Source: an uncultured Veillonellaceae bacterium (GTDB lineage Bacteria; Bacillota; Negativicutes; Selenomonadales; Selenomonadaceae). From it: a stretch of DNA of 64,000 nt. The notes below the pieces were generated by a model. It saw only the letters and a program-made list of their open reading frames with translations, ran no database searches and was not told the origin of the DNA. Where the stretch lies: assembly GCA_902801565.1 (NCBI GenBank), contig CADCIX010000004.1:34978-98977 (forward strand), read 5' to 3'. Made by a program: the position numbers and the translations under genes. Of this stretch, positions 1 to 10,842 are shown piece by piece. Every line of letters begins with the position of its first letter. Within the stretch, counting starts at the first letter, position 1.

Positions 1-1
1 C

Positions 2-325
2 AGCATCGTTGCCATCGCCGATATCTACGACAACATCACGACAGAACGGGAAGGGTACGTGAAGCAGACACCCTTCGATGCCATTACCTATATCACTGAA
101 CACCTCTACACGAGTCTCGATCCCATCGTCTGCATCCCTGTGCTCACCCATATCAAGGATGCCTTCCTCGGCTCCAAGGTAACACTGAGCAATGGCCTCA
201 GCGGCATGATTGCCTCCTTCCCCAACGATTTTGCCGCACGCCCCGTCATCAGCATCTCTGAGGAAGACCTGGTCAACCTCAACGAACACCCCGAGATCAA
301 GATCATAGAATACAATCCGAAGTGA
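2..325 (+). CDS. HD-GYP domain protein, C-terminal fragment (partial at window edge)
   Basis: The reading frame is open from the first bases of the window to a TGA at 323-325, giving the last 107 residues of a longer protein. The segment starting IVAIADIYDNITTER matches the region of HD-GYP cyclic-di-GMP phosphodiesterases that follows the GYP helix, where family members read IVAIADxYDALT. The tail after it (about 80 residues) is typical of the end of such proteins. The HD and GYP metal motifs themselves lie upstream of the window, so activity cannot be judged. It converges on the minus-strand gene at 389-2083, with a shared hairpin between them. An alternative is an HD-domain response regulator. 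The family call is fairly sure. Confidence 0.75.
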   Translation, partial: SIVAIADIYDNITTEREGYVKQTPFDAITYITEHLYTSLDPIVCIPVLTHIKDAFLGSKVTLSNGLSGMIASFPNDFAARPVISISEEDLVNLNEHPEIKIIEYNPK

Positions 326-350
326 CTTGACAACAAAACATCAAAAGCAA

Positions 351-392
351 AGAAGTGCCGAGAAACCACGTGTTCCCGGCACTTCTCTTTAA
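351..392. terminator. bidirectional intrinsic terminator
   Basis: An inverted repeat AGAAGTGCCG / CGGCACTTCT (351-360 and 376-385) sits between two convergent genes. It is followed by CTTT on the plus strand and by a T-rich stretch on the minus strand. Confidence 0.7.
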
Positions 393-2083
393 AGCTGCCC
401 CTGCTCCATCCATACCTTCTTCCCATGAAAGGCAATGCCGTACTTCCAGACCGCCCTCACCCCTTGCCGGGAGAGTTCCGTGATGTAGGCTTTCTCCTCA
501 ATCTGACGGATGGCTTCCTTGGCTGCTCCCTCCATGTCCCCCTCGGACTTGGCCAACTTCAGCTCCAGGATGACCCCCGGTGCGCCAGCCTTCAAGGGAA
601 AGAAGGCGATATCGAATCGTCCATAGCCGGATTCGCGGTTGGATGCTATGCGATAGGAGCCATTCATGAGCACGGAAAAACCAAGCATCAATCCGTGATA
701 GAAATTCTCCGGGTTGTTGGCGGCATCGTGATAGCTTACAATACCCGCAAGGATTTTCTGCAGACGGTTCTGGAAGGCTGCCGCATCGCCCGACACCATG
801 GCACGAAGCATGTGACGGAGCTGAATGCTGTCCGATCTCGCAGCCATCCAGCCAAGAATTTCCTTTCGGTAGACCATGCGAATTTCCTTATTTGGGATCA
901 GGAGCTTGCAGCAGGGAAGCTCCTCCCCCGTGGGATCCCAATAAGCTTCCACGGCTTTCAGGTAGCCCGTGGTGAGCATCATCATGTAGAGGGCATTGCT
1001 GCTTTCACGGATATCCGAGTAGATGACCCCCTCGTCAATGACAGCTTCCACAGGGATTTCCTTCATGAGCCCCTCCAATTCCTTCTGGCGGTCCTCGTCC
1101 ACATGTTCCAACAGGACATGAAGAATGCTGTTACCGGAAACATTGAGCCAGTAGGTCTGGAACTTGCAGCCTTCATCAATGTAGCGAATGACCGACCATG
1201 GATTGTAGATCTCTGCCGAACCAAACCGGTAACCGTCGTACCACCGTTTGAGTTCCGGCAGGTTGTCCCCCACCCCGCATTCCTCCATGAGCCTTGCCGC
1301 TTCCTCCTGGGTAAAGCCGAAGATATCGCAATATGCATCGGACAGCACCGAGCATACCTTGAGATTGTTGAGGCCCGAAAAAATGCTCTCCTTGGAGACT
1401 CGCGTCACTCCCGTCAGAACAGCAAACCCCAAGGATGGATTTGTTTTGAGGGCAGAGCCCAGGAATCCCCGCATGAAATCGATACCTTCCTTGTAATAGT
1501 CATTCTCCCAGGCGGAGAGGATGGGGGCATCGTACTCATCCAGCAAGAGGACGGGCTTTTCCCCGTGATACTGCTCCAGATACGCCATGAGCCGTTTCAA
1601 GGAAACCAGCAATTCCTCTTCCGTTCCCTTCCCTTCAAGAATTCTTCTGATATATCCCTTCTGCGCCTCATCCATTGCCTCACTGACCAGCAAATGGCGA
1701 TGGCATGCATAGGTGTCCTGCAACACAGAAGAAAGCATGGACAGCATGGAAGCATACGTCGGCCGCTGCACTTCCTTCAGCGTAAGGAACACCACAGGCC
1801 GGGTACCCTGCTCCCGCATGTACTTCTCCCCCGCCCGCTCGATATCCAATCCCGCAAACAGTTTCCTGTTTTCCTCGGCATTCTCCAAGGTAAAAAAGTA
1901 TTGAAGCATGGAGAGTGTCAGTGTCTTGCCGAAGCGGCGGGGACGGGTGATGAGTGTCACATCTGTCCGCAGATCCATCAAATTCCGAAGAAATCGGGTC
2001 TTGTCAACAAAATAATACTCACCTTGCACCAGTTTCTTGAAATCCTCAATGCCCACGGGCATGGGACGTTTTCTTTCCTGCAT
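389..2083 (-). CDS. AAA-ATPase-like protein with C-terminal PD-(D/E)XK nuclease-like domain (PF09820 + DUF1703 type)
   Basis: This is a 564-residue protein. The N-terminal half is an AAA-ATPase-like domain: a Walker A variant RPRRFGKT near residue 50 and Walker B VLLLDEYDAPI near residue 180. The C-terminal part carries the PD-(D/E)XK-like pattern GRFDIAFFP...VILELKLAK, as in the DUF1703 family. Residues NPWSVI and SGNSIL are shared with the second copy at 62721-64000. I chose the ATG at 2083 because GGGAGGTG lies six to seven bases upstream; an ATG 60 bases earlier has no such site. The family is abundant and multicopy in Bacteroidetes and Negativicutes and its role is not established. A defence or mobile-element function is only a guess. 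Confidence 0.85.
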   Translation of the reverse strand: MQERKRPMPVGIEDFKKLVQGEYYFVDKTRFLRNLMDLRTDVTLITRPRRFGKTLTLSMLQYFFTLENAEENRKLFAGLDIERAGEKYMREQGTRPVVFLTLKEVQRPTYASMLSMLSSVLQDTYACHRHLLVSEAMDEAQKGYIRRILEGKGTEEELLVSLKRLMAYLEQYHGEKPVLLLDEYDAPILSAWENDYYKEGIDFMRGFLGSALKTNPSLGFAVLTGVTRVSKESIFSGLNNLKVCSVLSDAYCDIFGFTQEEAARLMEECGVGDNLPELKRWYDGYRFGSAEIYNPWSVIRYIDEGCKFQTYWLNVSGNSILHVLLEHVDEDRQKELEGLMKEIPVEAVIDEGVIYSDIRESSNALYMMMLTTGYLKAVEAYWDPTGEELPCCKLLIPNKEIRMVYRKEILGWMAARSDSIQLRHMLRAMVSGDAAAFQNRLQKILAGIVSYHDAANNPENFYHGLMLGFSVLMNGSYRIASNRESGYGRFDIAFFPLKAGAPGVILELKLAKSEGDMEGAAKEAIRQIEEKAYITELSRQGVRAVWKYGIAFHGKKVWMEQGQL

Positions 2084-2120
2084 TGCAAGCACCTCCCGTA
2101 CATGCGATCTTCTTGCGTTC

Positions 2121-2126
2121 AGTATA
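2121..2126 (-). promoter_or_regulatory. possible extended -10 promoter of the AAA-ATPase gene
   Basis: TATACT preceded by TG one base upstream (a TGn extended -10), with no good -35 box. It lies about 35 bases before the chosen start. Confidence 0.35.
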
Positions 2127-2211
2127 GCATAGTTCCTCTCCATAAACCACCCTTCCGAGTCCAGTCCATCATCAGTTCGGTGGCTTTACCATGACTCGTC
2201 CATTCAAGACT

Positions 2212-2349
2212 TCAAATACATGACGAATTTTCCATAGACTTTTCGATTTGCTCGATTGGGCGCTTATCTGCCCAACAGGTCATCCTGAGAAGCCTCGCAA
2301 CATCGTTGACATTCATGCTCTCCGAGCCAGCAACAATTTTATACTTCAT
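2212..2349 (-). pseudogene. truncated GNAT-family N-acetyltransferase (N-terminal remnant)
   Basis: A short frame of 45 residues begins with ATG at 2349, behind GGAGA at eight bases. The residues LLRMTCWADKRPIEQIEKSM match the start of many GNAT enzymes (LL...YWA..RP.E.I..S). The frame stops at TGA directly after NSSCI, where the family continues into the acetyl-CoA-binding core. No continuation was recognised in the other frames before the next gene. It lies between the rpoC terminator and the AAA-ATPase gene. I take it as the stump of a gene lost by deletion. A real 45-residue protein is possible but less likely. Confidence 0.5.
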
Positions 2350-2370
2350 AATATGCATCTCCATTGAAAT

Positions 2371-2402
2371 AAAAAGGCAGGGCCGAAGCCCTGCCCGAAA
2401 AA
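2371..2402 (-). terminator. rpoC intrinsic terminator
   Basis: On the minus strand GGGCAGGGC, loop TTCG, GCCCTGCC is followed by TTTTTATTT. It lies 35 to 70 bases after the rpoC stop and ends the large operon. Confidence 0.9.
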
Positions 2403-2437
2403 TCAAGCTTGTTGCTTTTATTGATCTATTTTCTGCC

Positions 2438-5400
2438 TCAGGCTTCCGGCGCTTCTGTCGGAGCTTCCTCAGCCGGCAGTTCTTCTGCATCGACCACCCG
2501 CAGGCTGCGATAGCGGCTCATGCCGGTACCGGCGGGAATGAGCTTGCCGATGATGACATTCTCCTTGAGGCCGATCAGCGGATCGACCTTGCCCTTGATG
2601 GCTGCATCGGTAAGCACCCTTGTGGTCTCCTGGAAAGAGGCTGCTGACAGGAAGGAATCCGTTGCGAGGGATGCCTTCGTGATGCCCAGCAGGATCGGCT
2701 TCGCCACGGCCGGCTCGCCGCCGCCTTCGATGGCCTCTGTATTCGCTGCCTCGAAGGAATTGATGTCGATGTATTCGCCCGGCAGGAACCCGGTATCGCC
2801 GGACTCCTCGATCTTGACCTTGTGAAGCATCTGGCGCACCATGACCTCAATGTGCTTGTCGTTGATCTCAACACCCTGGGATTTGTAGACCTTCTGCACC
2901 TCGTAGACAAGGTAGCGCTGTGTCTCCCTGAGACCGCAGACCTTGAGGATGTCATGGGGGTTCACGGAGCCCTCGGTGAGCTTGTCACCCGGCTTCAAGT
3001 GGTCCCCATGCTTGACTGCCATGCGCGCACCATAAGGGATCGCATATTCGCGCACCTCGCCCGTTTCCGGAACGATGGTGACCTTGCGCATACCCTTTCC
3101 GGTATCCTCCACCTGGGCATCGCCCTCAATCTCTGCAATGATGGCATGATGCTTCGGCTTGCGTGCCTCGAAAAGCTCCTCGACACGCGGCAGACCCTGG
3201 GTGATATCATCACCGGCGACACCGCCCGTATGGAAGGTACGCATGGTGAGCTGCGTGCCGGGCTCGCCGATGGACTGGGCGGCAATGATGCCGACAGCCT
3301 CGCCCACCTCGACCTCTGCCTGGTTGGCCAGATCCCGGCCATAGCACTTGATGCAGACGCCAAACTGGGACTTGCAGGTCAGGACGCTGCGGATGGAAAC
3401 GCGCTCGCGCACAGCCGCAATCTTCTTTGCCAGATCTGCGTCAACGCTGTCATTCACCGAAGCGATTTTCTCCCCGGTCTTCGGGTCTATGATATCTTCC
3501 GCAAGGACACGGCCAAGGATACGGTCCTCAAGGGACTCGATGACGCCATCGCCTTCCTTGATGGCCTCCACCTCAATGCCGCGAACGTTGTTGTCGCGGA
3601 CACGAAGCTCTGCAGCATCACTGGCAAGGATTGCCTCGATGAACTCCTTCGTCAGTTTCTCACCCTGGACAACAACGACATTTCCCTCGCTGTCCACCAC
3701 ATCCTTGGTGACTTCCTTGCCGGACATCTCCTGGATCATCGTATCGTGAATCTTCTTGCGGACAGCATCATCCGGCTCTCCAAGGCTGATTGCCTCGGTA
3801 ATCATGGCATTGCTGACCGCCGAGTCGGAGGTGATGGACGATCCGCGCACCATGATCTCCGTAACGGAATGTTCTCCGATGGTCATGAGCTCCTCATCGC
3901 CCAGCACCGTATCCCGCGCCAGGAGAACCTCTCCGGTCTCCGGATCGCGGACATCGGAGGCAAGCAGACGCCCCATGAGCATATCATTGAGGATTTCCAG
4001 GGCATCAAAAGTGCCGGAGGCAAGACGTGCGCGCTCACGGATGAGATTCACCGTGGACACATCGCAATCGTCCTCACGCACGATGACATCCTGGGCCACA
4101 TCCACGAGACGACGGGTAAGATATCCAGAGTCAGCCGTACGGAGTGCCGTATCTGCCAAGCCCTTGCGGGCACCATGAGATGAAATGAAGTAATCGGAAA
4201 CAGAAAGCCCCTCGCGGAAGTTCGCCGTAATCGGCAGATCGATGATCTTACCGGAAGGATCCGCCATGAGGCCGCGCATGCCGGCCAACTGGCGCATCTG
4301 CTGCTTGTTGCCTCGAGCACCGGAGTCCGCCATCATGAAGATCGGATTGAAGGCATCCATGTTATCCATCATGGCATCCGCCACATCGTCGGTGGCCTTG
4401 TTCCAAAGGTTGATGACCTTATGGTAGCGCTCGTCCTCTGTGATGAGACCACGGTTGAACTGATGCTCCACCTTGTTGACGATTTTCTGGGTATTCTCGA
4501 TGATGTTCTTCTTCTCCGGCGGCACAATGACGTCGGAAATTGCCACCGTCATGCCGGCAAGGCAGGCATAATGATAGCCAAGATTCTTGACGGTATCGAT
4601 GACCTCGGCTGTCTTGGTTGCCCCGAAATGGTTGAAGCAGTTCGCAACCAATTTGCCGATTTCCTTCTTGTTCATGAGGATGCCCAGGGACCACTCGCCG
4701 GTTTCCTTGTCCTGACGGTAATAGCGGAGCTCCTCGGGAAGGATCTCATTGAAGATCATGCGCCCAAGGGAGGTACGGACCATCCCATAGCCTTCAATGC
4801 GGACCTTGATCTCTGCCTGGATTTCCAGGGCATGCTCCTGATAGGCCAAAAGCGCCTCGCTGATGCCCGTAAGAACCTTGCCCTCACCCTTGGCACCCGG
4901 ACGGATAATGGTCAGATAATAGGAACCCAGCACCATATCCTGGGTCGGAACAATGATGGGCTTGCCATCCTTCGGCGCCAAAATGTGGTTTGCCGCCAGC
5001 ATGAGAATGCGCGCCTCGGTCTGGGCCTCTGCCGAAAGAGGCAGATGGATTGCCATCTGATCGCCGTCGAAGTCCGCATTGTACGCCGTACACGCCAGGG
5101 GATGCAGCTTCAAGGCGCGCCCCTCTGTCAGCACCGGCTCGAAGGCCTGGATGCCAAGACGATGGAGTGTCGGTGCACGGTTCAGGAGAACCGGATGCTC
5201 CTTGATGACATCCTCCAGCACATCCCAGACCTCTGGACGTGCACGTTCCACCATGCGCTTCGCCGACTTGATGTTATGGGCAACACCGGAGCTCACGAGC
5301 TTCTTCATCACAAAGGGCTTGAAAAGCTCCAATGCCATTTCCTTCGGCAGGCCGCACTGATGCAGCTTGAGTTCCGGCCCGACAACGATAACGGAACGGC

Positions 5401-6418
5401 CGGAATAGTCCACGCGCTTGCCCAGAAGGTTCTGGCGGAAACGCCCCTGCTTGCCCTTGAGCATGTCAGAAAGGGATTTCAGGGGACGGTTGCCCGGCCC
5501 CGTCACAGGACGGCCACGACGGCCATTGTCGATCAGGGCATCCACGGCCTCCTGCAGCATGCGTTTCTCATTGCGCACGATGATATCCGGCGCACCGAGA
5601 TCCAGAAGGCGCTTGAGGCGATTGTTTCGGTTGATGACACGACGGTAGAGGTCATTGAGATCGGAGGTCGCAAAGCGCCCGCCATCCAGCTGGACCATCG
5701 GGCGGAGTTCCGGCGGAATGACCGGAACCACATCCATAACCATCCAGGCCGGATTATTGCCCGACTTGCGGAAAGCCTCCACTACCTCGAGACGCCGGAT
5801 CGCGCGAACCTTCTTCTGGGTGCTCAGGGAATGGAGCTCCTTGCGGAGTTCCTCGCTCATCTTGTCAAGGTCAAGCTCCTCCAGCAGATACTTGATGGCC
5901 TCTGCTCCCATGCCCACCTTGAAATCAGAACCATACTTCTCCCTGGCTGCGCGGTATTCGTTCTCCGTCAGAAGCTGCTTCTTCGCCAGTTCCGTCCCCG
6001 CAGGGTCCAGAACGATATAAGAGGCAAAGTACAGCACTTTCTCCAGGGAACGGGGAGGCAGATCCAGAATGAGTCCCATGCGGCTCGGGATGCCCTTGAA
6101 ATACCAGATATGGGACACTGGCGCGGCCAGCTCGATGTGGCCCATGCGCTCGCGGCGCACCTTTGCACGGGTTACCTCGACGCCGCAACGGTCGCAGACA
6201 ACCCCCTTGTAACGGATGCGCTTGTACTTGCCGCAATGGCACTCCCAGTCCCTCGTGGGGCCAAAGATGCGCTCACAGAAAAGGCCGTCACGCTCAGGCT
6301 TGAGGGTACGATAATTGATGGTTTCCGGTTTCTTTACCTCACCATAGGACCACTCGCGGATCTTGTCCGGCGATGCCAGGCCGATACGCATGGAATCAAA
6401 ATTATTTACATCCAGCAA
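2438..6418 (-). CDS. rpoC: DNA-directed RNA polymerase subunit beta'
   Basis: A 1326-residue RNA polymerase beta' subunit, which forms the active site with beta. The N-terminal zinc motif CHCGKYK...CDRCG lies near residues 60-80. The catalytic NADFDGD loop with its three aspartates is near residue 455, and the trigger-loop region ([20 protein letters not shown]) is intact. The tail after the last conserved block is short and rich in Glu, Ala and Pro. The start is TTG at 6418, with GGGAG nine bases upstream; no ATG fits better. It follows rpoB by 20 bases in the same operon and ends at the 2371-2402 terminator. rpsL, which often follows rpoC in Firmicutes, is not here. Confidence 0.98.
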   Translation of the reverse strand: MLDVNNFDSMRIGLASPDKIREWSYGEVKKPETINYRTLKPERDGLFCERIFGPTRDWECHCGKYKRIRYKGVVCDRCGVEVTRAKVRRERMGHIELAAPVSHIWYFKGIPSRMGLILDLPPRSLEKVLYFASYIVLDPAGTELAKKQLLTENEYRAAREKYGSDFKVGMGAEAIKYLLEELDLDKMSEELRKELHSLSTQKKVRAIRRLEVVEAFRKSGNNPAWMVMDVVPVIPPELRPMVQLDGGRFATSDLNDLYRRVINRNNRLKRLLDLGAPDIIVRNEKRMLQEAVDALIDNGRRGRPVTGPGNRPLKSLSDMLKGKQGRFRQNLLGKRVDYSGRSVIVVGPELKLHQCGLPKEMALELFKPFVMKKLVSSGVAHNIKSAKRMVERARPEVWDVLEDVIKEHPVLLNRAPTLHRLGIQAFEPVLTEGRALKLHPLACTAYNADFDGDQMAIHLPLSAEAQTEARILMLAANHILAPKDGKPIIVPTQDMVLGSYYLTIIRPGAKGEGKVLTGISEALLAYQEHALEIQAEIKVRIEGYGMVRTSLGRMIFNEILPEELRYYRQDKETGEWSLGILMNKKEIGKLVANCFNHFGATKTAEVIDTVKNLGYHYACLAGMTVAISDVIVPPEKKNIIENTQKIVNKVEHQFNRGLITEDERYHKVINLWNKATDDVADAMMDNMDAFNPIFMMADSGARGNKQQMRQLAGMRGLMADPSGKIIDLPITANFREGLSVSDYFISSHGARKGLADTALRTADSGYLTRRLVDVAQDVIVREDDCDVSTVNLIRERARLASGTFDALEILNDMLMGRLLASDVRDPETGEVLLARDTVLGDEELMTIGEHSVTEIMVRGSSITSDSAVSNAMITEAISLGEPDDAVRKKIHDTMIQEMSGKEVTKDVVDSEGNVVVVQGEKLTKEFIEAILASDAAELRVRDNNVRGIEVEAIKEGDGVIESLEDRILGRVLAEDIIDPKTGEKIASVNDSVDADLAKKIAAVRERVSIRSVLTCKSQFGVCIKCYGRDLANQAEVEVGEAVGIIAAQSIGEPGTQLTMRTFHTGGVAGDDITQGLPRVEELFEARKPKHHAIIAEIEGDAQVEDTGKGMRKVTIVPETGEVREYAIPYGARMAVKHGDHLKPGDKLTEGSVNPHDILKVCGLRETQRYLVYEVQKVYKSQGVEINDKHIEVMVRQMLHKVKIEESGDTGFLPGEYIDINSFEAANTEAIEGGGEPAVAKPILLGITKASLATDSFLSAASFQETTRVLTDAAIKGKVDPLIGLKENVIIGKLIPAGTGMSRYRSLRVVDAEELPAEEAPTEAPEA

Positions 6419-6438
6419 AGAGATGACACTCCCTTCTC

Positions 6439-9400
6439 TTATTCGTTGTCGTCGTCGATATCCGTTACATCTGCCGCAAAATCAGGCATGCTGCCCAAAT
6501 CGGCAATGATGTCATCATCACTGCTGTCCTCGGTGACATCGTCCTCCGCATCCGCATCATAGGACGGCTCGCTGGTGGATTTCGAGGCTGTGCCCTCCTT
6601 GTCTGGATCCACGCCTGCCACATCGAGGTCAAGTTTCTTTGCCTTCTCGTTGATATCATCATCGTCATCGTCATCCTGAATGGGAATTTCCTTCGCATCC
6701 TCGGAAAGCACCTTGATATCAAGGCCGATGGACTGGAGCTCCTTGATGAGCACCTTGAAGGACTCGGGAACTCCCGGCTCCGGAATGTTCTCTCCCTTGA
6801 CAATGGCTTCATAGGCCTTGACACGGCCAACCACATCATCGGACTTGACCGTCAGGATTTCCTGCAGGGTATAGGCGGCGCCATAGGCCTCCAATGCCCA
6901 AACCTCCATCTCGCCGAAACGCTGTCCGCCGAACTGCGCCTTGCCGCCCAAGGGCTGCTGGGTGACGAGGGAGTACGGGCCCGTGGAACGGGCATGGATC
7001 TTGTCATCCACCAGATGGTGGAGCTTCAGCATGTAAACGCAGCCTACGGTGACATTGTTCTCAAAGGGTTCTCCCGTGCGCCCATCATAGAGGATAGTCT
7101 TGCCGTTTTCGGGAAGCCCTGCCGCCTTAATTGTACCAAACACATCCGCATCGCTTGCACCGTCAAAAACCGGTGTCGCAATATGGAGACCGGCCACGTC
7201 CGGCTTCGGCATACCGTTCTTGTCGAAATCGTATCCTGCCTCACGCAGACGCTTTTCCACGGTGGGATCCCCGTCCTTGATCTGCTGGCCAAGGACGCGC
7301 ACCGCCATGCCGAGATGGGTTTCCAGCACCTGCCCGATGTTCATGCGGGAAGGCACGCCCAGCGGATTCAGCACGATATCCACAGGAGTCCCGTCCGGCA
7401 GGAAAGGCATGTCCTCCTGTCGCATGATGCGGGAGACAACGCCCTTGTTTCCGTGACGGCCAGACATCTTGTCGCCCACGGAAATCTTGCGCTTCTGGGC
7501 AATATAGACGCGCACGAGATTGTTGACTCCCGGCGGGAGCTCATCGTTGTTCTCGCGACTGAAGATCTTCACATCGACAATCTTTCCTGCCTCGCCATGG
7601 GGCACCCGCAGGGATGTGTCGCGAACCTCACGGGCCTTCTCGCCGAAGATTGCGCGCAGGAGGCGCTCCTCTGCCGTGAGTTCCGTCTCGCCCTTCGGCG
7701 TAACCTTGCCCACGAGGATATCACCGGGGCGCACATCCGCACCGATGGAGATGATGCCGGACTCGTCAAGGTCCTTGAGGGCATCCTCTGCCACATTGGG
7801 GATATCCCGCGTGATTTCCTCCGGCCCGAGCTTCGTGTCACGGGCGTCGCATTCGTATTCCTCGATATGGATGGAAGTATAGAGATCCCGCTTCACAAGA
7901 TTCTCGGAAAGCAGGATAGCATCCTCGTAATTGTAACCCTCCCAAGGCATATAGGCAACAATGATATTGTAGCCAAGGGCCAGCTCGCCATGGTCGGTCG
8001 CTGGGCCGTCCGCAATGGGCTGTTTCTCCTCCACATGGTCGCCCTTGTAGACGATAGGCACCTGGTTGATACAGGTTCCCTGGTTGGAACGCAGGTATTT
8101 CTGCAATTTATAGATATCCAGGTCGCCCTTTTCCGTGCGCACCTTGATCTGGTCAGCCGTCACGGACTCCACGGTTCCCGCACGCTTCGCCAGCACCATG
8201 ACACCGGAGTCGCAGGCAGCCTTGTATTCCATGCCCGTGCCCACCAGAGGAGCCTGTGTGCGCAGAAGAGGCACTGCCTGACGCTGCATGTTCGCACCCA
8301 TGAGAGCACGGTTCGCATCATCATTTTCCAGGAAGGGAATCATTGCCGTCGCAATGGAGAACACCTGCCTCGGCGAAACGTCCATATAATCCACCTTCTC
8401 GCGGCGGAAAAGGGACGTCTCCTCGCTATGGCGGGCCGTGACGCGCTCGTTCACGAACCATTCGTTCTCGTCCAGAGGCTCATTGGCCTGTGCAATGACG
8501 TGCTCATCCTCCTCATCAGCCGTGAGGTAACGGCACTCGTCCGTCACGCGGTGCGCCGCCTTGTCCACGCGGCGATAGGGTGTCTCCATGAACCCGAACT
8601 GGTTCACCCGCGCATAGTTTGCCAGGGAGCCAATCAGGCCGATGTTCGGTCCTTCCGGCGACTCTACCGGACACATGCGCCCATAATGGGAGTTATGGAC
8701 ATCGCGCACCTCGAATCCCGCGCGCTCACGGGAAAGACCGCCGGGTCCAAGGGCGGACAAGCGGCGCTTATGGGTGAGCTCGGAAAGGGGATTGTGCTGG
8801 TCCATGAACTGGGACAGCTGTGAGGACCCAAAGAATTCCTTAATGGCTGCCACAACAGGACGGATATTGATAAGGGCCTGGGGTGTGATGACATCCACAT
8901 CCTGGATGGTCATGCGCTCGCGCACGACGCGCTCCATGCGGGAAAGCCCGATGCGGAACTGGTTCTGGAGCAGTTCCCCGACGGCACGCACGCGGCGATT
9001 GCCAAGATGGTCGATATCGTCTGTCGTCCCCACATCGTCCATGAGGTTCAGCAGATAGCTGATGGAAGCAATGATATCGCTCTTTGCAATCGTCCGGTCA
9101 TGGATCTCCCGCGTCTGGGAGCACAAAAGCTTCATATGGGTGCCGTCTTTTTTCATCAGGTACAGGACAATGAGTGCGTCGTTCTTTTTGCTGTCTTCGT
9201 CTTTCAGCTCGAAAAGTTCAAAGAAGTCCGTTTCCCGTTCCATGTCCACGGCATCCAGCATCTTTTCCGTAACGACCTCATTCGCAGGAATGACAATCTC
9301 GCCTGTTGTCTTGTCAACAACGGGTTTTGCCAGAACCCTTCCGAGAATACGGCGCTTCCATCCCAGCTTCTTCGTGAGCTTATAGCGTCCCACAGTGGCC

Positions 9401-10200
9401 AGGTCATAGCGCTTGGGATCAAAGAAAAGGGCATTCAAAAGCTGCTGGGCATTGTCCACCGTGGGCGGCTCGCCCGGACGCAAGCGGCGGTAGATTTCCA
9501 GCAAAGCGGCTTCCTTTGTCGCAACTTCGTTGCTATCGTGATCCATGGTGAGCCTCATACGGGGATCATCCCCAAAGAGCTCCTCGATCTCCGCATTGGA
9601 ACTGATGCCCAATGCGCGGATGAAATAGGTCGCGGGCATTTTCCGGGTGCGGTCGATACGCACGGAAATGATGTCGTTGGCATCCGTCTCCAGTTCAATC
9701 CATGCGCCGCGGTTGGGAATGACCGTGGCATTGTAGAGCTTCTTCCCCGTGGGGTCGATGGTCTCGCCGTAATAGGCACCGGGCGAGCGCACGAGCTGGC
9801 TGACAATGACACGCTCTGCACCGTTAATGATGAAGGTGCCTGTATCCGTCATCAGCGGGAAATCCCCCATGAAGACTTCCTGCTCCTTGATCTCCCCGGT
9901 CTCACGATTGATGAGGCGCACATTGACCCGAAGCGGTGCAGCCAGTGTCACGTCCCGTTCCTTGCACTCGTCGAGAGCATATTTGGGCTCCCCAAGTGAG
10001 AAACTCTCAAAGGAAAGGACGAGATTGTCCGTAAAATCCGTGATTGGGGAAATATCATGGAAGATTTCCTCCAGCCCTTCATCGAGAAACCACTGGTAGG
10101 AATTCCGCTGAATGTCCAGCAAATGCGGCATCTCCATGACTTCCTTGATCCGCGCATAGCTATACCTGGTTCTTTTGCCCACCGGCACAGGATTAAACAT
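6439..10200 (-). CDS. rpoB: DNA-directed RNA polymerase subunit beta
   Basis: A 1253-residue beta subunit. The rifampicin pocket [15 protein letters not shown]...[13 protein letters not shown] has the usual Asp, His and Ser, so no classical resistance change is seen. The MSGRHGNKG motif and the [19 protein letters not shown] block are intact. The last ~85 residues form a very acidic tail starting with a run of seven Asp, well beyond the usual end of the protein. I chose the ATG at 10200 because AAGGGGTG lies nine bases before it; a GTG 12 bases earlier sits on top of that site. Its own promoter and a leader hairpin lie upstream (10261-10361). Confidence 0.97.
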   Translation of the reverse strand: MFNPVPVGKRTRYSYARIKEVMEMPHLLDIQRNSYQWFLDEGLEEIFHDISPITDFTDNLVLSFESFSLGEPKYALDECKERDVTLAAPLRVNVRLINRETGEIKEQEVFMGDFPLMTDTGTFIINGAERVIVSQLVRSPGAYYGETIDPTGKKLYNATVIPNRGAWIELETDANDIISVRIDRTRKMPATYFIRALGISSNAEIEELFGDDPRMRLTMDHDSNEVATKEAALLEIYRRLRPGEPPTVDNAQQLLNALFFDPKRYDLATVGRYKLTKKLGWKRRILGRVLAKPVVDKTTGEIVIPANEVVTEKMLDAVDMERETDFFELFELKDEDSKKNDALIVLYLMKKDGTHMKLLCSQTREIHDRTIAKSDIIASISYLLNLMDDVGTTDDIDHLGNRRVRAVGELLQNQFRIGLSRMERVVRERMTIQDVDVITPQALINIRPVVAAIKEFFGSSQLSQFMDQHNPLSELTHKRRLSALGPGGLSRERAGFEVRDVHNSHYGRMCPVESPEGPNIGLIGSLANYARVNQFGFMETPYRRVDKAAHRVTDECRYLTADEEDEHVIAQANEPLDENEWFVNERVTARHSEETSLFRREKVDYMDVSPRQVFSIATAMIPFLENDDANRALMGANMQRQAVPLLRTQAPLVGTGMEYKAACDSGVMVLAKRAGTVESVTADQIKVRTEKGDLDIYKLQKYLRSNQGTCINQVPIVYKGDHVEEKQPIADGPATDHGELALGYNIIVAYMPWEGYNYEDAILLSENLVKRDLYTSIHIEEYECDARDTKLGPEEITRDIPNVAEDALKDLDESGIISIGADVRPGDILVGKVTPKGETELTAEERLLRAIFGEKAREVRDTSLRVPHGEAGKIVDVKIFSRENNDELPPGVNNLVRVYIAQKRKISVGDKMSGRHGNKGVVSRIMRQEDMPFLPDGTPVDIVLNPLGVPSRMNIGQVLETHLGMAVRVLGQQIKDGDPTVEKRLREAGYDFDKNGMPKPDVAGLHIATPVFDGASDADVFGTIKAAGLPENGKTILYDGRTGEPFENNVTVGCVYMLKLHHLVDDKIHARSTGPYSLVTQQPLGGKAQFGGQRFGEMEVWALEAYGAAYTLQEILTVKSDDVVGRVKAYEAIVKGENIPEPGVPESFKVLIKELQSIGLDIKVLSEDAKEIPIQDDDDDDDINEKAKKLDLDVAGVDPDKEGTASKSTSEPSYDADAEDDVTEDSSDDDIIADLGSMPDFAADVTDIDDDNE

Positions 10201-10260
10201 TAAATCCTTCACCCCTTAGCCTGATTGAATTAACGACGACAACTATAAATAAACAAGACG

Positions 10261-10293
10261 AAAAACGGAAGGGGGTATCTCCTTTCCGTTTTT
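10261..10293 (-). terminator. terminator-like hairpin in the rpoB leader
   Basis: On the minus strand AAAAACGGAAAGG, a short loop, then CCCCCTTCCGTTTTT, so the T-run forms part of the stem. It lies about 30 bases downstream of the predicted rpoBC start site and 60 bases before rpoB, so it could act as an attenuator. Confidence 0.75.
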
Positions 10294-10332
10294 ACGCATA
10301 GTTCACCCTATGATGTTTCTACGTAGTAATTC

Positions 10333-10361
10333 ATTTTACTATTGAAATTATCTTATGTCAA
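10333..10361 (-). promoter_or_regulatory. rpoBC promoter
   Basis: TTGACA (10361-10356), 17-base spacer, TAAAAT (10338-10333) on the minus strand. It lies between the rplL terminator and rpoB, with an AT-rich upstream flank. Confidence 0.8.
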
Positions 10362-10385
10362 GAAAAATTTGTACAATAATCGAAA

Positions 10386-10412
10386 AAAGGCATCCCAAAA
10401 CGGGATGCCTCA
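10386..10412 (-). terminator. rplL intrinsic terminator
   Basis: On the minus strand AGGCATCCCG, loop TTTT, GGGATGCC, then TTTTTT. It follows the rplL stop by about 20 bases and partly separates the ribosomal genes from rpoBC. Confidence 0.85.
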
Positions 10413-10429
10413 AATGTCGCGTTATGAAA

Positions 10430-10804
10430 TTACTTCAGCTCAACCGTAGCGCCAGCCTCTTCGAGCTTAGCCTTGAGAGCATCCGCATCGGCCTTGGAAA
10501 CGCCTTCCTTGACAGGAGCAGGAGCACCATCAACGAGAGCCTTTGCCTCCTTCAGGCCAAGACCGGTGACCTCGCGGACAACCTTGATGACGTTGATCTT
10601 CTTGTCGCCGGCAGAAGCGAGAACCACATCGAACTCCGTCTTCTCCTCAGCAGCAGCACCGCCAGCAGCAGGAGCACCGGCTGCAGCAACAGCAACAGGA
10701 GCAGCAGCGCTGACGCCGAACTTCTCCTCCATAGCCTTGACGAGCTCGGAAAGCTCAAGAACCGTCATATTCTCAATTGCTTGCATGATTTCTTCTTTGG
10801 TCAT
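10430..10804 (-). CDS. rplL: 50S ribosomal protein L7/L12
   Basis: A 124-residue stalk protein that recruits translation factors. The N-terminal dimerisation part ([22 protein letters not shown]) is followed by an Ala/Gly hinge near residues 38-55. The C-terminal factor-binding domain ([25 protein letters not shown]) follows. The start is ATG 10804, with GGAGGT seven bases before it; an upstream in-frame ATG overlaps that site. It follows rplJ by 38 bases and is followed by a terminator. Confidence 0.98.
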   Translation of the reverse strand: MTKEEIMQAIENMTVLELSELVKAMEEKFGVSAAAPVAVAAAGAPAAGGAAAEEKTEFDVVLASAGDKKINVIKVVREVTGLGLKEAKALVDGAPAPVKEGVSKADADALKAKLEEAGATVELK

Positions 10805-10842
10805 TATAAATACCTCCATACATGTCTTTGTTTTTTAAGAAA

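Noticed and set aside
425..2194. A 589-residue plus-strand frame opposite the AAA-ATPase gene
   Set aside because: The minus-strand frame has ATPase and nuclease motifs and a good start site; the plus-strand frame has none.
2212..2490. A 92-residue frame overlapping the rpoC end
   Set aside because: Only the last 45 residues resemble a protein family; the front is rpoC in another frame plus the terminator.
4421..6562. A 713-residue plus-strand frame opposite rpoC
   Set aside because: Shadow of rpoC; no recognisable domain.
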